Part shown: positions 1 through 7,463 of the stretch, piece by piece
Position numbering within the stretch: position 1 is the first letter of the stretch
Layout of the letters: each line of letters begins with the position of its first letter
Assembly: GCA_034421995.1 (NCBI GenBank)
Contig: DAOUJY010000063.1
Location: 1-32,260, forward strand
Length of the DNA: 32,260 nt
Source: Bin87 sp034421995
Lineage (GTDB): Bacteria > Chloroflexota > Dehalococcoidia > Lucifugimonadales > UBA3495
Reading direction: 5' to 3'
Made by a program: the position numbers and the translations under genes
The notes under the pieces: generated by a model
The model's input: the letters and a program-made list of their open reading frames with translations, nothing else
Databases searched by the model: none
Told to the model about the DNA's origin: nothing

Positions 1-139
1 GTGATAAAATCGGTGATGTTCATGGGGTTCCCTGCTGTGGAGGATTGTCAACTCACAGCATAGGGGAACCTCGTGGCATTTTCAAAATCACTTCAAACTA
101 GCACCAAAGGTTAGCAAGAACCTCGTCGCGGTCTCCGAT

Positions 140-712
140 TTGATCAAATCGCTGCTGGACGCGCATTTAAGTTCACAGGAAGAAACGCTGTTCGGCGACT
201 TTCTGGAAGGTTTAGCGATTTACGTTGCCGAGCAGGTTTACAATGGCTTGAAGTCCAGCGCAACCGGGATTGACCTCGAGTTCGTCAAGGATAGTGCCAG
301 GTACATAGTTTCAATCAAGTCCGGCCCCAACTGGGGCAACAGTTCTCAAGTCGCCAGAATGAAGGAGAACTTCAGTACCGCCGCCCGCGTCATACGGCAA
401 GGCAATGCCACCACCAACGTCGTGGCAGTAAATGGCTGCTGCTATGGTAGAGATGCTAAACCCGACAAAGGCGACTATTTCAAGTATTGCGGACAGGATT
501 TTTGGGAACTGATTTCAAATGACAGCGAGTTTTACACTCGTATTGTTGAACCGCTGGGGCACCAAGCCAAACAGCGGAACGATGATTTCGCGGAGCAATA
601 CGGGGCAGTTATTAATCGCCTGTCTCGAGAGTTTACCAAGCAGTTCTGCGACCAAAGTGGCGCGATTGACTGGAACAAACTGGTGGCTTTCAGTTCTGCT
701 AAAAGCCGCTGA
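140..712 (+). CDS. PmeII-like type II restriction endonuclease, 5' end uncertain
   Basis: The protein resembles the PmeII family of type II restriction endonucleases, which cut DNA at a specific site. Recognisable blocks are SSQEETLFGDFLEGLAI near the N-terminus, a GIDLEF...VSIKSGPNWGNSSQ segment that supplies the acidic residues and Lys of a PD-(D/E)XK-like core, AVNGCCYG, and DKGDYFKYCGQDFWELIS. The TTG at 140 is not a convincing start. Family-like sequence (KLAPKVSKNLVAVSDL) continues upstream in the same frame to about position 80, where no ATG or GTG is available. A GTG at 73 behind AGGGGAA joins this frame if one T is removed from the TTTT run at 79-82. No partner methylase lies beside it on this side. 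The next gene, an ATPase, begins 15 bases after the stop. The family call is recognition by eye; the start is unresolved. Confidence 0.72.
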   Translation: MIKSLLDAHLSSQEETLFGDFLEGLAIYVAEQVYNGLKSSATGIDLEFVKDSARYIVSIKSGPNWGNSSQVARMKENFSTAARVIRQGNATTNVVAVNGCCYGRDAKPDKGDYFKYCGQDFWELISNDSEFYTRIVEPLGHQAKQRNDDFAEQYGAVINRLSREFTKQFCDQSGAIDWNKLVAFSSAKSR

Positions 713-727
713 CAAGGATGCCATCCT

Positions 728-1878
728 ATGCCCCCGGCAGCGATAAAATCCGTCCGCATTCGCGGCTTTCGCTCCCTGGCGGATGTTGCCCTTGAGGACT
801 TGCCCCAGGCGACGGTGCTCATTGGGGCCAACGGCTCCGGCAAGTCCAACTTCATTCGCTTCTTCGAGATGCTGAGCTGGATGCTGGGGAAGCGCCGGCT
901 CGGCGAGTTCGTCGAGCGCCAGGGGGAGCCGACGACCAGCTGTTTGGGGGTAGCCGTGCCACCCCGAGGATGGAGGCCGAGATCAGGCTGCATACATCTC
1001 ATTCAGGTGGAAGCGACTATAAATTTGCTCTTTCTTATGCTCATCCTGATAGGTTTCTGTTCAGTGAAGAGGCTTTCCGATTTTATGGAAGGTCCTATCC
1101 GCCGGTCGATGACCCCTGGTTATATCTGGATAGCGGGCACCGTGAGGCAATGATTGTCGAGACGGCGCAATCACGCTCAATCTGTAATGTCAGTCTGGAA
1201 TCATTAAATGCGCTTGCCGCGTCTTTGATTGCAAAGCTCCTTCCCGATTGCTACGCATATCAGTTCCACGACACTTCGGACGCCTCCCATTTCAAACAAC
1301 GTTGGGATGTGGAAGAGAACGCACGACTGCTCAACCACGGCGGCAACCTGGTCGCCGTACTCCACCGGCTGGAGCGGGAGGACATACGGCGCTACGAACT
1401 GATTTGCCGCCACATCAGTCGCATGCTGCCCGGCTTCGACCGATTCGCCATCGTGGAAAGCTTCGGCAAGGTTTCCCTGCGCTGGCAGGCCAAATGGACG
1501 GACAAAACCTTCGGTGCCCACCTGACCTCCGACGGGTCACTGCGGATGTTCGCCCTGGTGACGCTGCTCAACCTGCCGCCGGAGATGCTGCCCAGCGTAA
1601 TCCTGCTGGACGAACCGGAATTGGGCATGCATCCGGCAGCCGTAACGCTGATTGATGGTATGATAAAGGCGCTGGCCACCCAGCGACAGGTTATCGTAGC
1701 CACCCAGTCGCCCTTGCTGGTGGACGCATTCGACTTGGACGAGATTTTCGCGCTGGACTTGCAGGACGGACGTACCGAGGTTCGCCGACTCGACCCGGCC
1801 AATTATCAAAAATGGCTTGAAGACAGCTTCACTCCGGGCCAACTCTGGCAGAAAAACCTGCTGGGAGGCCGCCCATGA
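728..1878 (+). pseudogene. AAA (RecF/OLD-like) ATPase, broken by a one-base frameshift
   Basis: Two overlapping frames together make one SMC/RecF-like ATPase of about 383 residues. The first frame starts at ATG 728 and has the N-terminal strand (IKSVRIRGFRSL) and Walker A (LIGANGSGKSN). The second frame carries the rest: an ABC-type signature (SDGSLRMFAL), Walker B (VILLDEPELGMHP) and the VIVATQSP switch region. The junction is the GGGGG run at 922-926. Adding one G continues the reading as VERQGGADDQLFGGSRATPR and joins the second frame smoothly. The stop overlaps the next start (ATGA, 1875-1878), so the two proteins are translationally coupled. Such ATPases paired with a TOPRIM-like protein are typical of abortive-infection systems such as OLD and PARIS; membership here is inference. 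It may be a real pseudogene or an assembly error. Confidence 0.7.
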
Positions 1879-2480
1879 TTTGCCTGGCGATTGTGGTGGA
1901 AGGAGATACGGAAGTAGAGTTCACCAATAGAATGCTTGCCACATCCCTGTTCAGTTACGGTGTTGTGAGTCAACCTGTCTCCATTACCGGGAACGTAAAC
2001 GTTGAACGACTAACGTCGGAAATGGCCAGACTGTATTGGTCTTACGATTTCGTGACCTCACTGGTGGACTTCTACGGGTTCCGCGGCAAAGGAAACGATA
2101 CGCCAGAGCAGCTGCAAACGCGTATTGACGCGGAGGTTAGCCGGAAAATAGGCCGCAGCTTTGACCAGTCGCGAGTGTTTTCCTACGTCCAGCAGTATGA
2201 GTTTGAGGGGTTGTTGTTTTCGGATGTAACCGCTTTTGCCAATTTGATTGAAGTACCCGATGGCACGGTGCTGGCGTTAGGGCAAATCCGCTCCCGATTT
2301 CAATCCCCGGAAGACATCAACGACAGCCCACCCACCGCTCCTAGCAAACGCATCCTGGATCTGATACCCAGATACCAAAAGGTAGTTGACGGCCCTACCC
2401 TTGCTGAGGACATGGGCTTGAATGCCATACGCACCGAGTGCAGACGCTTCGACGCCTGGCTGACCCGTCTGGAATCCTAG
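1875..2480 (+). CDS. DUF4276-type TOPRIM-like protein, partner of the ATPase
   Basis: The protein has 201 residues and resembles DUF4276 proteins, which have a TOPRIM-like fold and are the usual partner of a RecF/OLD-like ATPase. Visible marks are the N-terminal strand and acidic residue in IVVEGDTEVEF, an acidic LVDFYGF segment, and the characteristic YEFEGLLFSD block in the middle. Its start lies inside the upstream ATPase stop (ATGA), so the two are meant to be made together. In OLD and PARIS systems the TOPRIM partner is the nuclease effector released or activated by the ATPase. That role is carried over by analogy and not shown here. Its frame is intact although the ATPase frame is broken. 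Confidence 0.7.
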   Translation: MICLAIVVEGDTEVEFTNRMLATSLFSYGVVSQPVSITGNVNVERLTSEMARLYWSYDFVTSLVDFYGFRGKGNDTPEQLQTRIDAEVSRKIGRSFDQSRVFSYVQQYEFEGLLFSDVTAFANLIEVPDGTVLALGQIRSRFQSPEDINDSPPTAPSKRILDLIPRYQKVVDGPTLAEDMGLNAIRTECRRFDAWLTRLES

Positions 2481-2516
2481 GGAAATCAGCAACCCCTTCA
2501 ATAATCAGGTCTCACC

Positions 2517-3125
2517 ATGCCAACCCTCCTCTCCCTGCTGGAACAATCAGGCCGCCGGCTTAACCTGCTGGCCGCTGATGAGCCGCTCACGCCGGCAACC
2601 ACGTTCGCGCTGGTCAGGGACATGCCCTACCAACGCGCCAGTACGCGAGAGCCCGAGGCCATCGTCCGCGAATGGCGCGGCACCTGCTCCGGGAAGCACT
2701 ACCTGCTGGATGCGATCTTTCGCGACCTCGGCATGGACGCCCGGGTGATTATGTGCACCCATCGGTTCACTCGGGAAAACACCGGCCACTTTCCCGTGGC
2801 TCTGAAGTCCCTGGTGTCCAGGGAGCCAGTGCCGGACGTGCATACCTACATACGCCTCAAAACCGAGATGGGTTGGATGAACGTTGACGCGACCTGGCCG
2901 TGCAGCGCCGGGCCCCTGGGGATGCCGGTCAACCGGACGTTCACCGAAGGCAAAGATATGGCCATCGCGTGCGATCCAGTCGATTCGTTCGTGGTCCCCA
3001 CCGGCGATGACCCACAGGTTTTCAAAGAACGGCTGATTGCGGAATTTTGCGGTTCCTCGAGTACAATACGAGACGAGTTCATTGAAGGCATGAGCCGCTG
3101 GCTCAGCGACGCCACCCAAGGATGA
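2517..3125 (+). CDS. Transglutaminase-like protein (putative Cys-His-Asp triad)
   Basis: This 202-residue protein is not clearly assignable to a named family, but the order of motifs fits the transglutaminase-like fold. A Cys lies at the start of a helix (GTCSGKHYLL, C57), a His in a strand (DVHTYIRL, H109), and an Asp follows (NVDATWP, D124). These superfamily members act as peptidases, amidases or crosslinkers. No signal peptide or membrane segment is visible, so it is probably cytosolic. It starts 36 bases after the DUF4276-type gene and ends 7 bases before the aldo/keto reductase, so it may share a transcript with either. The substrate cannot be guessed. A hypothetical protein with only a chance resemblance remains possible. 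Confidence 0.5.
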   Translation: MPTLLSLLEQSGRRLNLLAADEPLTPATTFALVRDMPYQRASTREPEAIVREWRGTCSGKHYLLDAIFRDLGMDARVIMCTHRFTRENTGHFPVALKSLVSREPVPDVHTYIRLKTEMGWMNVDATWPCSAGPLGMPVNRTFTEGKDMAIACDPVDSFVVPTGDDPQVFKERLIAEFCGSSSTIRDEFIEGMSRWLSDATQG

Positions 3126-3132
3126 AGATACC

Positions 3133-4140
3133 ATGAAGTACCGCCAACTTCCCCGCACCGACCTTTTGATTTCCGAAGTCGGCTTCGGCGTCTGGACCGT
3201 GGCCACTAATTGGTGGGGCCGCATTCCTGAAGAAACCCGCCGGCAACTGCTGGAGGAAGCCCTGGAGCTGGGCATCAACTTCTTCGACACCGCCGACACC
3301 TATGGCGACGGCTACGGCGAGGAGGTTCTCGCCAAGTTCATGGGGCATCGTCGCCACGACATGATCATCGCCACCAAGTTCGGCTACGACATCTACGGTC
3401 AGACCACGCCCCGGGTCGGCCACCAGGAACGCCCGCAGAAGTTTGAGCCGGACTTCATCCGCTTCGCCTGCGAGCAGTCCCTGCGCCGGTTGAATACCGA
3501 CTACATCGACCTTTACCAACTGCACAACCCGCGCATCGCCGCCATCGAGGACGATGACGTATTCGAGACGCTGGAGGCGCTGAAGCACGAGGGCAAAATC
3601 CGCTACTACGGCTCCGCCCTCGGCCCCGACATTGGCTGGTTTGAAGAGGGCGAAGCCAGCATGAAAGAGCGCCACGTCGATAGCTGCCAGATCATATACA
3701 GCATCCTGGAGCAGGACCCGGCCAAGGACTTCTTCCCCATCGCCGAGAAGGAGCAGGTGGGTCTGCTGTCCCGGGTGCCCCATGCCTCGGAGGCTCTGAC
3801 GGGACGCTACGACGCGCCGCCCGAATTCGACGAAAACGACCACCGCTCGTACCGGCGCCACCAGTGGCTCAGCGAGGCGTTGGTCAAGGTGGACCAGGTC
3901 AAGTTCCTGGCCGGCGAGGAGGTCGGACGCAGCATGAGCCAGGCGGCCATCCAGTTCGTCCTGCACCAACCCACCATCACCAGCGTGTTGCCCAACTTCA
4001 CCACGCTGGAAGAGCTGAAAGAATACTCGGACGCTGTGGAAACGCCGCCCATCACCGAGGGAGATCAGGCCATCATTGACGACCTGTGGGCCAACAACTT
4101 CTATATCGAGCCGACCGAGCCGGAGTTCCGCGAAATCTGA
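3133..4140 (+). CDS. Aldo/keto reductase
   Basis: This is an NADPH-dependent oxidoreductase of the aldo/keto reductase superfamily, 335 residues and full length. The catalytic tetrad is visible: Asp52 and Tyr57 in FFDTADTYGDG, Lys82 in IIATKFGYD, and His131 in DLYQLHNPR. The C-terminal cofactor region is represented by SQAAIQFVLHQPTITSVLPN. The ATG at 3133 sits 7 bases after the previous stop, with AAGGATGAAG as a weak ribosome-binding site. Members reduce aldehydes, ketones or sugars; the bacterial YdjG/YghZ-like group is often annotated only as a general oxidoreductase, and the substrate here is unknown. A palindromic repeat follows directly and could end the transcript. Confidence 0.9.
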   Translation: MKYRQLPRTDLLISEVGFGVWTVATNWWGRIPEETRRQLLEEALELGINFFDTADTYGDGYGEEVLAKFMGHRRHDMIIATKFGYDIYGQTTPRVGHQERPQKFEPDFIRFACEQSLRRLNTDYIDLYQLHNPRIAAIEDDDVFETLEALKHEGKIRYYGSALGPDIGWFEEGEASMKERHVDSCQIIYSILEQDPAKDFFPIAEKEQVGLLSRVPHASEALTGRYDAPPEFDENDHRSYRRHQWLSEALVKVDQVKFLAGEEVGRSMSQAAIQFVLHQPTITSVLPNFTTLEELKEYSDAVETPPITEGDQAIIDDLWANNFYIEPTEPEFREI

Positions 4141-4165
4141 TCGGCGACTCCAATCCCAACCGAAG

Positions 4166-4247
<82 letters not shown>

Positions 4248-4274
4248 TTCTGCGGTGAGGGTGCGGGCCGCTGT

Positions 4275-4303
4275 TTGACACTCCCATAGGCTAGTGATAA
4301 CTT
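4275..4303 (+). promoter_or_regulatory. Candidate sigma70-type promoter for etfB
   Basis: A perfect -35 hexamer TTGACA (4275-4280) is followed after 17 bases by TAACTT (4298-4303), a weak -10. It lies 42 bases before the etfB start, just downstream of the palindromic repeat. AGGAGA at 4331-4336 is the ribosome-binding site. Confidence 0.4.
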
Positions 4304-4345
4304 TCACATAGCCTTACTTTTGTTTTCAACAGGAGAAAATTCCTG

Positions 4346-5146
4346 ATGCCCGTGAACATTTGCGTGCTGGCCAAGCAGGTCGTTGACCCCGAAATGCCGG
4401 CCGCCGCCTTCCGTATTGACCCCGACGCTCGCCAAGTGGTGCCCCCGCCCAACATCCCGCCCGTGGTCAACGGCTTCGACGAAAACGCCGTGGAAGCCGC
4501 CCTGCAAATCAAGGACGCCCAGGGCGCCAACGTCACCGTTATATCCTCCGGCACCACCTTCGCCCTGGACGTAATGAAGAAACCCCTGTCCATGGGCGCC
4601 GACGAACTGGTGCTGCTGCAGGACGACACCTTCGCCAACTCCGTGGACTCCTTCTTCACCGTGCAGCTGCTCACCGCCGCCATCAACAAGCTGGGCGGTT
4701 TTGACCTCATCATCTGCGGCCGGCAGGCTTCGGACTGGGACAACGCACAGGTGCCCCTGGGTGTGGCCGAAACCCTGGGCATGGCCTGCGTTACGTTGGG
4801 CAAAAAGGTGGACGTGCAGGACGACAAGGTCGTGGTGGAACGCCTCGCCCCAGATGGATTCGAGGTGGTCGAGGCCGACATGCCCGCCCTGGTGACCGTC
4901 AGCAACGAGCTGGGCCAGCCGCGCTATCCCACCCTGCGCGGCATCATGGCGGCCACCCGCAAGCGGCCCACCGTCTGGACCACCGGCGATCTCGACTTGG
5001 ACGCCGGCCAGATGGAGCCGCGCCTCACGCTGCACGACCTGTTTGTGCCCCAGCGGGAACAGGACTGCGAAATCATCGAAGGCGACGACGACGCTGACGC
5101 GGCCCGCCGGCTGGCCCTGAAATTGCGCGAAGACCGGATTATCTAG
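4346..5146 (+). CDS. etfB: Electron transfer flavoprotein subunit beta
   Basis: This is the beta subunit (FixA type) of the ETF heterodimer, which collects electrons from acyl-CoA and other flavin dehydrogenases and passes them to a membrane quinone reductase. The 266-residue length is normal. Typical stretches are VNICVLAKQVVDPE at the N-terminus, DENAVEAALQIKD, DLIICGRQASDWDNAQVPLG, and the ADMPALVTVSNELGQPRYPT segment of the nucleotide-binding domain. The start is fixed by AGGAGA nine bases upstream. The alpha subunit follows after a 157-base gap filled by a repeat, so the two are probably still co-transcribed, although the spacing is longer than usual for etfBA. A TTGACA-type promoter precedes it. 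Confidence 0.95.
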   Translation: MPVNICVLAKQVVDPEMPAAAFRIDPDARQVVPPPNIPPVVNGFDENAVEAALQIKDAQGANVTVISSGTTFALDVMKKPLSMGADELVLLQDDTFANSVDSFFTVQLLTAAINKLGGFDLIICGRQASDWDNAQVPLGVAETLGMACVTLGKKVDVQDDKVVVERLAPDGFEVVEADMPALVTVSNELGQPRYPTLRGIMAATRKRPTVWTTGDLDLDAGQMEPRLTLHDLFVPQREQDCEIIEGDDDADAARRLALKLREDRII

Positions 5147-5169
5147 TTCAGCCACTCTAACCGCTGCCC

Positions 5170-5266
5170 CGTCATTCCCGCGAAAGCGGGATTCCAGAGT
5201 CCGTTGGCAAGGTGAGCGACGTTCGGTTTCCGAATGTTCTGGATTCCGGCTTTCGCCGGAATGACG
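5170..5266. repeat. Palindromic GTCATTCC/GGAATGAC intergenic repeat, copy 2
   Basis: This 97-base element is bounded by CGTCATTCC and GGAATGACG, with inner hairpins TCCCGCGAAAGCGGGA and TTCCGGCTTTCGCCGGAA. It matches the copy at 4166-4247 at both ends but differs in the centre. It sits between etfB and etfA, where it could adjust the ratio of the two subunits by forming hairpins in the shared message. Confidence 0.85.
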
Positions 5267-5303
5267 ATGAAAAGGACACACCAACCCACGGAGATAAACA
5301 CTA

Positions 5304-6302
5304 ATGGCAGACGCTACCGGAATCCTCGTTTTCGGCGACGCTCCCGACGGGCAGTTGGCCTCCACCGCCCAGGAACTGCTCGCCGCCGGCCGCACGTTGG
5401 CCGACACGCTGGGCCAGGAACTGGCCATCGGCATCATCGCCGCGGACGCCGGCGACGCGCCCCAGCAGGCCATCGCCCACGGCGCGGACAAAGTCTATGC
5501 GGTGACCAACCCGGCGCTGGCCGACTACCACCCCGACCTCTACCTGGCCGCCATGCAGGCATTGGCCGCCGACGCCAACCCCAGCATCATCCTCATTGCC
5601 CGCAACAACGAGGGCCGCGAGTTGGCGCCCCGGCTGGCCTTCCGCCTGGGCGTGGGCCTGGCCCAGGACTGCCTGGAAGTATCCGCCGACGCCGGCACCG
5701 GCCGGCTCCTGGCCAACCGCCCGGTTTACGGCGGCAGCGCTATCGCGGTGGTCAGCTGCACCCAGACGCCGCAGATTGCCGCCATCCGGCCCAAGACCTA
5801 TGATCCGCTGGAGGCTGACGCATCCCGCATCGGCGAAGCGGTTTCGTTCCCGGTGGAAATCGACGCATCGGCGGCGCGAACCCGCGTGGTGGATGTCGTG
5901 AAGGAAGAGGCCGAAGGCATCAAGCTGGAAGACGCCCGCATCGTGGTGTCCGGCGGACGCGGCCTGGGCGGACCCGAACCATTCTCGCAACTGGAGGAGC
6001 TGGCCAATCTCCTGGGCGGCGCGGTCGGCGCGTCCCGGGCCGCCGTGGACTCCGGTTGGGTGCCGGCCAACTACCAGGTTGGCCTCACCGGCAAGACCAT
6101 CACCCCCGACCTGTACATCACGGTAGCAATCTCCGGCGCCAGCCAGCACATGGCCGGCTGCAGCGGCTCCAAAGCCATCGTAGCCATCAACCGCGACGCC
6201 GACGCCAACATCTTCAAAGAAGCCCGCTACGGCGTAGTGGGCAACTGGGAGACCATCATACCGGCGCTGACGGAGACGGTGCGGGAGCTGACGCAGTCGT
6301 AG
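5304..6302 (+). CDS. etfA: Electron transfer flavoprotein subunit alpha
   Basis: This is the alpha subunit (FixB type) of ETF, carrying the FAD. It has 332 residues. The C-terminal FAD domain is intact: VVSGGRGLGGPE, then GASRAAVDSGWVP, QVGLTGKTITPDLYI, the AISGASQHMAGCSGSKAIVA segment, and NRDADANIF. The N-terminal half has the usual loose alpha/beta fold (IILIARNNEGRELAPRLA). A GGAG ribosome-binding site lies just before ATG 5304. It works as a dimer with the etfB product. A small antitoxin-like gene begins 12 bases after its stop and may ride on the same transcript. Confidence 0.95.
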   Translation: MADATGILVFGDAPDGQLASTAQELLAAGRTLADTLGQELAIGIIAADAGDAPQQAIAHGADKVYAVTNPALADYHPDLYLAAMQALAADANPSIILIARNNEGRELAPRLAFRLGVGLAQDCLEVSADAGTGRLLANRPVYGGSAIAVVSCTQTPQIAAIRPKTYDPLEADASRIGEAVSFPVEIDASAARTRVVDVVKEEAEGIKLEDARIVVSGGRGLGGPEPFSQLEELANLLGGAVGASRAAVDSGWVPANYQVGLTGKTITPDLYITVAISGASQHMAGCSGSKAIVAINRDADANIFKEARYGVVGNWETIIPALTETVRELTQS

Positions 6303-6314
6303 GGTGGGAGCCGC

Positions 6315-6599
6315 ATGGACACTCAACCAAGCAAAGACCCCATTCCCGAATTCGCTACCCGGGAAGAGATAGCCGAATTTTGGGATACCCACGACTTCGC
6401 CGATTATTGGGATGACTTGACGCCGGTCAGCCTAGAGGTGGCTGACGAATTGGGGATGGCCTTCCTGATAAGTCCGGACGCCGACCAGTTCAACCAATTG
6501 CTGCGGTTGGCCAACGACCAGGGCGTAGATTTCGACGCGCTGGCGCGCGAGTGGGTGGTGGAGCGGCTGCAAGATGCCGATGCCATAGCCGAGGGATGA
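6315..6599 (+). CDS. CopG/BrnA-type antitoxin-like protein (orphan)
   Basis: The 94-residue protein contains the pattern of CopG-type antitoxins: IPEFATREEIAEFWDTHDFADYW followed by a short strand (PVSLEV) and a helical C-terminus. In type II toxin-antitoxin pairs such proteins bind DNA and neutralise a BrnT- or RelE-like toxin, which normally lies directly upstream. Here the upstream gene is etfA, 12 bases away, and no toxin is seen on either side. The C-terminal half (DADQFNQLLRLANDQGVDF) resembles the ribbon-helix-helix dimerisation region. It may be a solitary regulator or the remnant of a pair. Start ATG 6315 follows GGGTGGGAG. Confidence 0.6.
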   Translation: MDTQPSKDPIPEFATREEIAEFWDTHDFADYWDDLTPVSLEVADELGMAFLISPDADQFNQLLRLANDQGVDFDALAREWVVERLQDADAIAEG

Positions 6600-6617
6600 A
6601 ACTCTTCTCCCCTCTTT

Positions 6618-7022
6618 TTACTGCGCTTGAGGCCCCGGGCGCATCCGCAACTCGGCCTTTTGGCGCAGTCGTCTCTGAACTCTGGCCGTCTTGGCGCCTA
6701 CCGCATCACAGTGGCCGTAGTTGCCCCGCTCCCGGTCCGGCGAGTGTTCAATGGACTGACTTTCCTCACCATACCCTTGGACTGTTATAGCGGCTACCCC
6801 AAAGCCTTGATGACCGGCCAGCGTATTTTCGGCTGATGTGTGCTCTTCCCAATTTACGGAATGCCGGTCAGTTGTCCTTCCCTCAACCCGGTCGTTTGCA
6901 AACGCTTTGTCAAAGATTGCCCCCTTCTCCTGATCGAATACCCAAGGCGGTATGCGCCGCAGCATTACCGCATTATCAGGCACGTCAAGCAAGGGCCAGT
7001 CTTCATTTTCGCTCTGTTCCAC
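6618..7022 (-). CDS. Conserved protein with a VPD/LLRRIPP-type start, unknown function
   Basis: A 134-residue protein that I cannot name. It opens with DVPDNAVMLRRIPPWVFDQ and has SVNWEE and GHQGFGVAAITV blocks in the middle, then HCDAVGAKT and a basic tail. This pattern (D/VPD, LLRRIP, later an H..VVGxKT block) recurs in small bacterial proteins that I recall beside a 'NWNGYGA' protein, which is also its upstream neighbour here, 12 bases away. The pair is therefore probably a functional unit. It is the last gene of the minus-strand run that includes the methylase and HerA, so a link to DNA restriction or a mobile genetic function is possible but unproven. Confidence 0.6.
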   Translation of the reverse strand: MEQSENEDWPLLDVPDNAVMLRRIPPWVFDQEKGAIFDKAFANDRVEGRTTDRHSVNWEEHTSAENTLAGHQGFGVAAITVQGYGEESQSIEHSPDRERGNYGHCDAVGAKTARVQRRLRQKAELRMRPGPQAQ

Positions 7023-7034
7023 TGAATCCCCCGG

Positions 7035-7439
7035 CTAAACCATCAGTCCGATTATATGGCGAATTTGAGCATCGTCCTCAAACATCCCTTCGCTTTCTTC
7101 GGCTGTGCCGTCCGGCAGGAGCTTGTCCAGTGCGTAAGTAGTGTCCCCGCCGGGCACAATGTCTATGGACAGTTCCCATTGCCCGGCTGCCCACTCGATG
7201 CCGATGCCAGCGTCTCCGCCGGGCGCAATGCCGGGGGCTGGCAATCCCATGGCCAACCCCATCTTGACGATGCGGATAGCATCCTCAATGCAGACCGGCT
7301 CAATCGGCGGAGCGCCATAGCCGTTCCAATTTTCCGTAAGTTCGGCAATCTGATGGAACCGCTCCGCCAACTCGTTGGGGAAACCTTCCCATGGGCTGGG
7401 GGTATTCTGAAGCAGGGCCGTTTCGCTTGTGGTCATCAT
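7035..7439 (-). CDS. Conserved NWNGYGA-type small protein, unknown function
   Basis: A 134-residue protein marked by ELTENWNGYGAPPIEP, a motif seen in many small uncharacterised bacterial proteins, followed by a helix (EDAIRIVKMG) and a beta-rich half (AGIGIEWAAGQWELSIDIVPGG). The C-terminus is acidic. No catalytic motif or membrane segment is visible. Start: tandem ATG codons at 7437-7439 follow GTGGAGGG. It lies 24 bases downstream of the large methylase and 12 bases upstream of the VPD/LLRRIP protein on the same strand. The compact spacing argues for co-expression. Confidence 0.65.
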   Translation of the reverse strand: MMTTSETALLQNTPSPWEGFPNELAERFHQIAELTENWNGYGAPPIEPVCIEDAIRIVKMGLAMGLPAPGIAPGGDAGIGIEWAAGQWELSIDIVPGGDTTYALDKLLPDGTAEESEGMFEDDAQIRHIIGLMV

Positions 7440-7463
7440 CGCCCTCCACTTTGGCGTGCCTCA

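Noticed and set aside
2547..3299. 250-codon open frame on the minus strand
   Set aside because: Opposite-strand shadow of the transglutaminase-like gene and the start of the aldo/keto reductase gene.
3103..3969. 288-codon open frame on the minus strand
   Set aside because: It is the mirror of the well-supported aldo/keto reductase and shows no family motif.
4304..5491. 395-codon open frame on the minus strand
   Set aside because: It covers etfB and both repeats; composition is low-complexity (Gly/Val/His-rich), as expected of an opposite-strand shadow.
5301..6392. 363-codon open frame on the minus strand
   Set aside because: Opposite-strand shadow of etfA, rich in Gly/Ala/His, with no recognisable domain.
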